17,555 nucleotides of DNA from assembly GCA_024653385.1 (NCBI GenBank), contig JANLFZ010000034.1, forward strand, positions 4,937 through 22,491, written 5' to 3'. The DNA comes from Thermoguttaceae bacterium (GTDB lineage Bacteria; Planctomycetota; Planctomycetia; Pirellulales; Thermoguttaceae). A model generated the notes under the pieces. It saw nothing but the letters and a program-made list of their open reading frames with translations. It made no database searches and was not told the origin of the DNA. A program made the translations under genes and the position numbers. The stretch's first letter is position 1, and the number at the start of each line of letters is the position of its first letter. Below are positions 7,522 to 15,135 of the stretch, piece by piece.

Positions 7522-8337
7522 CTAATCGGTCCGCAACCCCAAGCCGAGACCGGCCTCCCACCGCAGCTCCACCGGATCGCCGACCCCGGCCCCGAGTCGC
7601 TCCGCGGCGCTGCCGCCGACCACCGCCAGCTCCAGCCGGTCGCTCGATCCGACCAGGGCGACGAGCGTCCCCGGCGGGCGATCGCCGTAGGTCCGCGAAA
7701 GCCCCTCGACGCGGCCTTCCCGGCAACGAACGATCGCGCGGTCCCATGCCCAATGGTCGGCGAGCATCGCCCGGGTGATATCGGTGATCAGGTTGCCGAA
7801 CCCATCGATCCAGAGGACCGAGCCGTCGATGCCGTCGGGCCGCTGGCGGACCTCGGGCCAGTCGAGCATCACCAGGCGGTCTTGCGGCACGCCCAGGCGG
7901 TCGGGGTCCAGCCCGAGGCTGAGCCGGGCGGCCACCGGGGCGAGGATGTCGCGCCCGTGGAACGTCGCCGACACGTCGGGGAGCCAAAAGCCTGGCTCGG
8001 TCAGTCGCACGATCTTCGAGGGCCGCGTGCGCGCGGCCAGCCGGCTCAACAGGCCGTTGTCGGGCGCGAGAAACCGCTGCCGCCCGATCTCGGCCAGCAC
8101 GAGGCCGCGTTCGGTACCCACGCCCGGATCGACCACGGCGACGTGGATCGTCCCCTCGGGGAATCGCTCGGCCACGTCGTCCAGCACGATCGCCGCATAG
8201 CGAACGTCCTGCGGCGGCACGGCGTGCGTAATGTCGACGACCGTTGCGGCGGGATTGATCGAGAGCACCACCCCTTTCATGGCCGCCACGTAGGGGCTGC
8301 CCACGCCGAAGTCGGTCGAAAGGGTGAGGATGGGCAT
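7522..8337 (-). CDS. SAM hydroxide adenosyltransferase (SAM hydrolase, DUF62 family)
   Basis: Related to fluorinase and chlorinase. Characterised DUF62 proteins use water or hydroxide to split S-adenosylmethionine into adenosine and methionine. The 271-aa protein has the family landmarks LSTDFG (D9), VVDPGVG (D70), TERG (R77), APDNG (D93, N94), FHGRD (H127) and DGFGNLITD (178-186). D70, R77 and H127 line up with the Asp-Arg-His triad reported for archaeal members, at almost the same numbering. This favours hydroxide adenosyltransferase over halogenase activity. The ATG at 8337 lies one base after the gatB stop, and its ribosome site (AGGA) is inside gatB, so the gene is probably co-translated with gatB. 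Why SAM hydrolysis is tied to a tRNA amidotransferase operon is not evident. Confidence 0.92.
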   Translation of the reverse strand: MPILTLSTDFGVGSPYVAAMKGVVLSINPAATVVDITHAVPPQDVRYAAIVLDDVAERFPEGTIHVAVVDPGVGTERGLVLAEIGRQRFLAPDNGLLSRLAARTRPSKIVRLTEPGFWLPDVSATFHGRDILAPVAARLSLGLDPDRLGVPQDRLVMLDWPEVRQRPDGIDGSVLWIDGFGNLITDITRAMLADHWAWDRAIVRCREGRVEGLSRTYGDRPPGTLVALVGSSDRLELAVVGGSAAERLGAGVGDPVELRWEAGLGLGLRTD

Positions 8338-8338
8338 C

Positions 8339-9820
8339 TCACAGTTCCTGGATCAGCTCCAGGCAAAGCTGCTGCACGCGCGACGGGTTGACGTTCGGGT
8401 TGCGCTTCTTGGCCTGGCCCACCAGTCCGCCCACCGCCTTGAGTCGCCCTCCCTTGAGATCGGCAACGATCTTGGGATTGGCCCGCAGCAACTCGCGGCA
8501 GAGGTCCCGAAGATCCGCGTCGTCGACCGGGCGGATGCCCATGGCGGCCATGATCTCGTCGGCCGGCTTGCCGGTCTCGATCATCCCGGCAAGGACCTCG
8601 CGCCCGCGGCTGGTTTCGAGCTGACCGCCACGGACTTTCTGGATCAGATCCGCGAGCGCTTCGGCCGATACGGGAAAATGCTCGATGCCGATCTGGCGGT
8701 CGTTGAGCGTGCGGAGCACGTCCTGCTGGATCCAGTTGGCGGCCGCCTTGCCGTCGCCGCACCGGTCGGCCAGCGCGACGAAGTAGTCCACCAGCGCCCG
8801 GCCTTGGTTCACCAGCACGTCGCTGTCGTAGGGAGTGATGCCGTACGTCGCTTCGAGGCGGGCACGCAACCGGGCGGGCAGCTCGCCGAGCGAGGCCCGC
8901 ACGCGCTCGACTTCCTCGTCGGTCACCGTGACCGGCACGAGGTCGGGCTCGGGGAAGTAGCGGTAATCGCTCGATTCCTCCTTGGATCGCTGCTCGAAGG
9001 TGGCTTGGCGCGACTCGTCCCAGCCCCGGGTCTGCTTGGGCACGTCGCCCAGACGCCGGCCGGTCTCGCGCCACGCTTCGTACTGGCGCTGGGCCTCGTA
9101 GGCCAGGGCCCGCTCGACCGCGCGAAAGCTGTTCATGTTCTTCACTTCCACGATCGGCGTGGGGACCGGCCCCTGGGGCGTGTGGACGTGGAGGTTCACG
9201 TTCGCGTCGACCCGGAGGCTCCCCTCCTGCATGTTGCAGTCGGAGACGCCCAGGTAGTTCAACAGCAGCTTGAGTTCGGTGAGGAACGCCTTGGCCTCGG
9301 CAGGGGACCGCAGGTCGGGCTCGGTGACGATCTCCAACAGCGGCGTGCCGGCGCGGTTCAGGTCGATGCGGCTGTCGGCCTTGCCGGCCTGCTCGTCGTG
9401 CATACTCTTGCCCGCGTCCTCTTCGAGATGGGCGCGGAGGATGCCGATCCGCTTGGTCTCGAACCGGCCCTTGGGGTCGCTGATCACCAAGCCCCCGTGC
9501 CGGCTCATGGGCAGATCGTACTGGCTGATCTGGTAGCCCTTGGGCAAGTCGGGATAGTAGTAGTTCTTGCGGTCCCACTTGGTCATGCGCGGGATCTCGC
9601 ATTCCAGGGCCAAGGCCGCCTTGAGGGCCAGCTCGAACGCCTTGCGGTTCATCACCGGCAGCGAGCCGGGCATGCCGATGCACACCGGGCAGGTCTGCGT
9701 GTTCGGCGGGGCCCCGAACTTCGTGCTGCACGCGCAAAACATCTTGCTCTCGGTGAGCAATTGCACGTGGACTTCCAAGCCGATGACGAGATCATAAGGC
9801 GGGTCGGCGGAATGGGTCAT
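8339..9820 (-). CDS. gatB: Asp-tRNA(Asn)/Glu-tRNA(Gln) amidotransferase subunit B
   Basis: tRNA-binding and kinase subunit of GatCAB, which turns mischarged Asp-tRNA(Asn) and/or Glu-tRNA(Gln) into the amide forms. The ATG at 9820 gives a 493-aa protein starting MTHSADPPYDLVIGLEVHVQ, the usual GatB opening; the frame extends upstream to 9958 without GatB-like sequence. Zinc-site cysteines C29, C31, C44 and C47 are in FCACS and CPVC. The family signature KNYYYPDLPKGYQISQYD falls near 85-102. The GatB_Yqey tail occupies roughly the last 150 residues, ending in helical NPSRVQQLCLELIQEL. The Shine-Dalgarno sequence is weak. DUF433 lies upstream and the SAM hydrolase gene one base downstream, giving a departure from a plain gatCAB order. 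Confidence 0.97.
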   Translation of the reverse strand: MTHSADPPYDLVIGLEVHVQLLTESKMFCACSTKFGAPPNTQTCPVCIGMPGSLPVMNRKAFELALKAALALECEIPRMTKWDRKNYYYPDLPKGYQISQYDLPMSRHGGLVISDPKGRFETKRIGILRAHLEEDAGKSMHDEQAGKADSRIDLNRAGTPLLEIVTEPDLRSPAEAKAFLTELKLLLNYLGVSDCNMQEGSLRVDANVNLHVHTPQGPVPTPIVEVKNMNSFRAVERALAYEAQRQYEAWRETGRRLGDVPKQTRGWDESRQATFEQRSKEESSDYRYFPEPDLVPVTVTDEEVERVRASLGELPARLRARLEATYGITPYDSDVLVNQGRALVDYFVALADRCGDGKAAANWIQQDVLRTLNDRQIGIEHFPVSAEALADLIQKVRGGQLETSRGREVLAGMIETGKPADEIMAAMGIRPVDDADLRDLCRELLRANPKIVADLKGGRLKAVGGLVGQAKKRNPNVNPSRVQQLCLELIQEL

Positions 9821-9884
9821 GGTCGTTGACCGTGTCGTCTCTCTCAGGGGCACCGGTTGCAGTCCGCGCCCAACTTGACGCGCA

Positions 9885-10121
9885 TCATACGCTCGGCACG
9901 CCGCGGTAGGGCATGTCGTCCACGGCTGCCGCGGCAGCGAACGCGATCGCAGCTCCAAGGTGGTCCTTGGTCAGCGTCGGATACTCACGCAGGATCGTAG
10001 TCTCGTCACCGCCTTCCGCGAGACTCGCCAGCACGGTTCGTAGGGGCACGCGGGTCCCCTTGAAAACCGGTTCGCCTCCACAGATCCTCGGATCGCGGAC
10101 GATTAGGGAAAACGATGCCAT
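9885..10121 (-). CDS. DUF433 family protein (antitoxin-like)
   Basis: A 78-aa protein with the DUF433 hallmark RICGGEPVFKGTRVP (about 12-26), followed by TVLASLAEGG and ILREYPTLTKDHLGAAIAFA, a small winged-helix-like core. DUF433 proteins are commonly predicted antitoxins that pair with DUF5615 PIN-like nucleases. The ATG at 10121 was chosen for its AGAGGA seven bases upstream; a TTG at 10139 would add six residues. The gene starts 24 bases after gatA and ends 64 bases before gatB, so it lies inside the gat operon on the same strand. No DUF5615 or other nuclease is encoded beside it, so it is an orphan here. It may be a DNA-binding protein kept for another reason, or a remnant of a lost pair. 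Confidence 0.88.
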   Translation of the reverse strand: MASFSLIVRDPRICGGEPVFKGTRVPLRTVLASLAEGGDETTILREYPTLTKDHLGAAIAFAAAAAVDDMPYRGVPSV

Positions 10122-10145
10122 CGGAGCGTCCTCTTCCAAGGTACT

Positions 10146-11699
<1,554 letters not shown>

Positions 11700-11726
11700 G
11701 GTGGCTCCATGTCGGGCGCGGGTGGG

Positions 11727-12020
11727 CTACGTCTCGCCGAGGACGGCCGGCACCAGATAGCACTCGGCGTCGCGGTGGGGGGCGTTGGCCAGGGCCTCCT
11801 CGCGCGGCAGGCTCGGCCGGCACTCGTCGGCCCGGAACACATTCGTCACGTCGCGCGGGTGCGCCATCGGCTCGATGTCGTTGGTGTCGACCTCGTTGAG
11901 CAGATCCATGTAATCGAGGATGGCCCCGAGTTGGACCGTCATCTTGTCCAACTCCTCTTCAGACAGCAACAGCCTGGCCAAGAGGGAGACTTTCTCGACT
12001 TCGGCGCGGGAGATCGCCAT
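11727..12020 (-). CDS. gatC: Asp-tRNA(Asn)/Glu-tRNA(Gln) amidotransferase subunit C
   Basis: Small subunit that wraps round GatA and helps it fold and bind GatB. The 97-aa product matches the family length and pattern: an N-terminal helix pair with VEKVSLLARLLLSEEEL and MTVQLGAILDYMDLLNEVDT, the turn DIEPMAHP, then an extended C-terminal stretch DECRPSLPREEALANAP. The ATG at 12020 follows rpmB by 24 bases; the ribosome site is weak (CGGG), so coupling with rpmB translation is possible. Having gatC, gatA and gatB together indicates a full heterotrimer and implies transamidation for Asn-tRNA, Gln-tRNA or both. Confidence 0.95.
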   Translation of the reverse strand: MAISRAEVEKVSLLARLLLSEEELDKMTVQLGAILDYMDLLNEVDTNDIEPMAHPRDVTNVFRADECRPSLPREEALANAPHRDAECYLVPAVLGET

Positions 12021-12044
12021 CGTCCGACCCGGGATGAGAAGCGG

Positions 12045-12428
12045 CTACTCGCCTTTCTTGCGCTTCCGCTTGCGGACCTTGTAACCTTGGGCGATCAGCT
12101 CTTCGACCTTGGGCTTCTTGGGCTGCTTCTCTTGAGCCGACTCGACCTTCGCCTTCTCCTGGCCCGGCAGAGGGGGAAGCTTGAACGGCGCGCTGCGCAC
12201 GACCCGCGTGACCGCCCCACTGCGGAGGCATTTCGCGCACACCCGAACCCGCTTGTGCGTGCCATTGGGCGTGCTGATGCGCACGGTGCGGAGGTTGGGT
12301 TTGAATTGCCTCCGGCTGATGCCAGTGATCTTCGTACCCACCCCACCGAGGTATTTCGCGCGACCGCGGGTTGTCACGGTATTGCCGACCACGGGCTTTT
12401 TCCCGCACACCTCACACACTTGAGCCAT
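12045..12428 (-). CDS. rpmB: Large ribosomal subunit protein bL28 with basic C-terminal extension
   Basis: Ribosomal protein bL28 in its zinc-ribbon (C+) form: MAQVCEVCGKKPVVGNTV opens the protein and RVRVCAKCLRSG follows near 61-71, giving C5, C8, C64 and C67 as a four-cysteine site. RQFKPNLRTVRI (40-51) is the core L28 strand. The protein is 127 aa, longer than the usual 60-80, because residues from about 80 form an added tail rich in Lys, Pro and Glu that ends KVRKRKRKKGE. The ATG at 12428 has GGGAG six bases upstream. It is the first gene of the rpmB-gatCA-DUF433-gatB-SAM hydrolase run and has a convincing promoter in front. The tail may add rRNA contacts, which is an inference from its charge. 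Confidence 0.94.
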   Translation of the reverse strand: MAQVCEVCGKKPVVGNTVTTRGRAKYLGGVGTKITGISRRQFKPNLRTVRISTPNGTHKRVRVCAKCLRSGAVTRVVRSAPFKLPPLPGQEKAKVESAQEKQPKKPKVEELIAQGYKVRKRKRKKGE

Positions 12429-12473
12429 CCCAGTCTCCCTCAGCGCAGACCTGATCGCGTCGTCAAGAACGTC

Positions 12474-12501
12474 AATATACCGGTCACACGGCCCGACGCA
12501 A
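12474..12501 (-). promoter_or_regulatory. Sigma70-type promoter of the rpmB-gat operon
   Basis: On the minus strand TTGCGT (12501-12496) and TATATT (12479-12474) are separated by 16 bases, close to consensus. The predicted start near 12467 gives a leader of about 40 bases before the rpmB ATG at 12428. No leader structure was identified in that short stretch. Confidence 0.6.
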
Positions 12502-12512
12502 GGGTGTTCAGA

Positions 12513-12545
12513 CGATCGGGCGATCGGGCCAATCGGGCGATTCGG
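12513..12545. repeat. Degenerate 8-9 base tandem repeat
   Basis: Four adjacent units read CGATCGGG, CGATCGGG, CCAATCGGG and CGATTCGG. They lie just upstream of the rpmB promoter, in the gap between divergent genes. Within 12429-12728 this repeat, the two promoters and the 12671-12710 hairpin are the only structures I can point to; no gene or known riboswitch was recognised in the rest. Confidence 0.5.
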
Positions 12546-12635
12546 CACCGGCGCTTTCTGGAGAAGATCCCAGGCCGAAGCCCGGGAAGCGGGTTTCTCC
12601 CACGGTGACCATCGGCCAAAGACCGGGCAGGGGTG

Positions 12636-12665
12636 TTGACACCGCCACCTCGGGGAAGCAAGAAT
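12636..12665 (+). promoter_or_regulatory. Candidate promoter for the envelope lipoprotein gene
   Basis: A perfect TTGACA (12636-12641) lies 18 bases before AAGAAT (12660-12665), a four-of-six match to the -10 consensus. The -35 is embedded in the palindrome GGTGT-TG-ACACC (12632-12643), which could bind a dimeric regulator. The expected start near 12672 would place the 12671-12693 hairpin at the very 5' end of the mRNA. Confidence 0.4.
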
Positions 12666-12670
12666 CAAGA

Positions 12671-12710
12671 GCCGATTTATCCCAGCAATCGGCATTCTTC
12701 CTCCTTTTTT
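12671..12710 (+). other. Leader hairpin followed by a T-rich tract
   Basis: GCCGAT (12671-12676) and ATCGGC (12688-12693) form a perfect 6-bp stem with an 11-base loop, followed after several pyrimidines by six T at 12705-12710. It resembles a weak intrinsic terminator, but no plus-strand gene ends upstream. A 5' stabilising hairpin or attenuator of the lipoprotein mRNA is more likely than a gene terminator. The short stem makes any call tentative. Confidence 0.3.
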
Positions 12711-12728
12711 CTAGCGGGAGATGTGGGC

Positions 12729-12866
12729 GTGAGAACCATGGCGCGACGCGATGGTCGGTGTTCGGTCGGCTCGCCACGGCGCGAACCGGGTAGCGTGTGG
12801 ATGGCGACGACAATCCTCGCCGTCTTGGCCGTACTCGTCGGGGGTTGCGGCAAGTCCGCCGGCCAA
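12729..12866 (+). other. Lipoprotein signal peptide and lipobox in the frame before the main body
   Basis: From GTG 12729 (or ATG 12738 or ATG 12801, same frame) this segment encodes an Arg-containing n-region, then MATTILAVLAVLVGGCGKSAG, a typical hydrophobic core with lipobox LVGGC; the lipidated Cys codon is 12846-12848. The frame carries on into low-complexity Arg/Gly-rich residues unlike the family, while the next frame supplies the Pro-rich linker and conserved domains. Removing one base near 12861 would read GCGKSAAKVVEKPAPAP, a natural lipoprotein linker. Confidence 0.7.
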
Positions 12867-15036
12867 GGTCGTCGAGAAGCCGGCCCCCGCGCCGGCGCCG
12901 CCTCCTCCTCCCCCGCCCCCCGCGCCCGTCGCCCTGGGCGACCTCGCGCCCGTGACGCTCCAACCGGGCGCCACGGCAACGGTCAAGCTCCAGGTCAACC
13001 GCGGCGGCCACACCGGGCCGGCCCAATTCCAGGTCACCGGACTGCCGGAAGGCGTCAGTTCCAAGTGCCCGGATCTGCCCGCCGACAAGACCGAGGGCCA
13101 GTTGGAACTCGCCGCCGATCTGAAGCTGGGCGACAAGGAAACCAAGGCAAAAGTCAAGGTGGCGGTCAAGGTGGGCGCGGGCCAGGCCGAGAAGAGTCTC
13201 GACTTGACGATTCCGAAGGTCTTCGTGCCTGCCTTCCAACCGGCCAAGGAAGTCTTGCTCCAACCCGGCGGCAACGCGGCGATCGAGCTTGTGGTCAACC
13301 GCAACGAGTTCCGGGGTCCGCTCGATCTTCGCGTCGAGGGGACTCCGCCGAAGGTGACGGCCAAGGTCGGTCGGCTCGAGGCGAACGGAAGCTCCGTAAA
13401 GCTCCAGCTTGCCGCGGCGCCCGACGCGCCCGACGTGAAGCAGCCGGTGCGGGTGGTCGGCACGGTGGTGGGCCGTACCGTGGCCGTCGAGGTGCCCGTG
13501 CGCATCGACCGCACGCCGTTTCGGGTGCAGGCGTTCCGCGTGGTGACGCTCGAACCGGGCGAGAAACGCAAGATCGAGTTGCCCATCGAACGGCGAAGCT
13601 ACCTTGGGCCTTTGGAGTTCGAAGCCTTGGAACTGCCCGAGGGAGTGCGCATCGCCCGCGCCACCGTGAGCCCGGACCAGAAGTCGGTGGCCTTGGAGGT
13701 GGTGGCGGACGAAAACGCCAAAGAGCGGGTGCGCACGGCCCGGATCCATGCCAAGGGAGGCTCCCTCGCGCGGTCCGAGCCGATCGTCATTCGTGTTCGC
13801 CGCGAGGGCGAGGGGTTCTTGCCCCGCGAGATGCTCAACGATCCTCTGTTGCGCCGCGGTTCGTTCGGCGGGCGTCTGACGGCCAAGAGCAAGCGTGCCC
13901 TGTTGGAGGCGTACGGCGGCACGCCCGAGTCCGAGGCGGCGGTGATGCGCGGCCTGAAATGGCTGGCCGCGCACCAGCAGCCCGACGGCCGCTGGTCGCT
14001 GAAAGCCTACGACACCGACATCGAGAACTGCGACTGCCGCGACGCCAAGTTCGAGGAGAAAGTCGTCGACGAGGACGTGGCCGGCACGGCGTTCGGCGTG
14101 CTTCCCTTCCTGGGCGCCGGCGTGGCCATCGACCGCAGTCCCGAGGAGCCGAAGGAACTGGCCGAATACCAGTCGCGCGTCCAGCATGCCATCGAGTTCA
14201 TCGTCCGAAGCCAGAGCGTCAGCAAGGAGGACCCGCTTAAGGACGGCCGCTTGAGCGGGAACATGTACGCGCACGCGGCGGCCACGATCGCGCTGTGCGA
14301 GGCGTACGGGCTGTCCGGCGACCGGTGGAAGGATCGCCTCCTGGTGCCCACGCAAAAGGCGATCCGCTTCATCGCCCAAGCCCAGCACAAAAACGGCGGC
14401 TGGCGCTATGCCCCGCGCCAGGAAGGCGACATGTCGGCCGTGGCCTGGCAGTTTCTGGCGATTCGTTCGGGGCAGCTTGCGGGCATGATGATCGGCAGCG
14501 ATCCGCTGGTGCGGGCCGAGCGGTTCGTCGATTCGTGCGCCGCCGGCCCCGAAGGCGCCGAAAAATCGCAGTACTGCTACCAGCCCGGCGAAAAACCCAG
14601 GATCTCGTTGACGGCGGCCGGGTTGTTGACCCGGCAATACCTCGGCCGATGGAAAAAGGACCATCCTGATCTGGCCGCCGGGTGCAAAGAGATCATGAAG
14701 AACCTGCCCCCCGAGTCCGGCAGCGACCTGGGGCCGATCTACTACTACTATTACGCCACCCAAGTGCTGCACCACATGGAAGGCGAGGATTTCGATCTCT
14801 GGAACGCCCGCATGAGGGAACACCTGATCCGCACCCAGGTCAAGACCGGGCATCGGACAGGGAGTTGGAACCCGAACGGGGTCGATCACGGGGCCGCGGG
14901 GGGGCGGCTGTATGCGACGGGCATGGCCCTGATGACCCTGGAGGTCTACTACCGGCACTTGCCGATGTACCGCACGGTCCAGAAAAAGGCGCGGCGGTCG
15001 ATCGACCCCTTCGCGCCGGCGGAAACGCTGGAATAG
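12729..15036 (+). CDS. Lipoprotein with three Ig-like repeats and prenyltransferase/squalene-oxidase-like toroid (apparent frameshift)
   Basis: A cell-envelope protein of a kind common in planctomycetes. The body is one frame (continuous from ATG 12751, 761 aa in that reading). A Pro-rich stretch with eight consecutive Pro (near 50-57) is followed by three related beta-sandwich repeats at about 67-155, 166-253 and 262-350, each with an LQPG/LEPG-type start and GPLxxxVxG-like core. Residues about 392-745 form an alpha/alpha toroid (GLKWLAAHQQPDGRWSL, KNGGWRYAPRQEGDMSAVAWQ, YYYYYATQVLHHM, RLYATGMALMTLEVYYRHLP). The toroid resembles squalene-cyclase repeats, but no terpene-cyclase DxDD motif is seen, so it is probably a binding scaffold. 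The 12751 N-terminus has no signal. The lipoprotein signal is in the preceding frame, starting at GTG 12729 with GGGAG eight bases upstream, and must join by a +1 shift between about 12849 and 12930. Confidence 0.82.
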
Positions 15037-15045
15037 CGGCGCCTG

Positions 15046-15074
15046 TTGTCTTTTCCCGGTCGAACGACGATAAT
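15046..15074 (+). promoter_or_regulatory. Sigma70-type promoter of the secretin-domain gene
   Basis: TTGTCT (15046-15051) and GATAAT (15069-15074) with an ideal 17-base spacer, just after the lipoprotein stop. The expected start near 15081 gives a leader of about 55 bases before GTG 15136. The gene could also be read through from the lipoprotein gene, since no terminator lies between them. Confidence 0.55.
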
Positions 15075-15135
15075 GGGGCTATGGTCCCGACCACGCACGG
15101 GGCCAAACGCCGCCGGGAGAGAAGGGGGAACTTCG

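Noticed and set aside
12429..12728. Riboswitch or T-box in the divergent intergenic region
   Set aside because: No conserved riboswitch core or T-box sequence was recognised; the structures are short and generic.
12633..14240. Long plus-strand frame of 535 codons overlapping the lipoprotein gene
   Set aside because: Only its first part (signal and lipobox, to about 12866) looks like protein; the rest is Arg/Gly-rich out-of-frame translation of the conserved repeats and toroid.
12508..14958. 816-codon antisense frame
   Set aside because: It mirrors the lipoprotein gene in a GC-rich genome, with no recognisable domain and no ribosome site.
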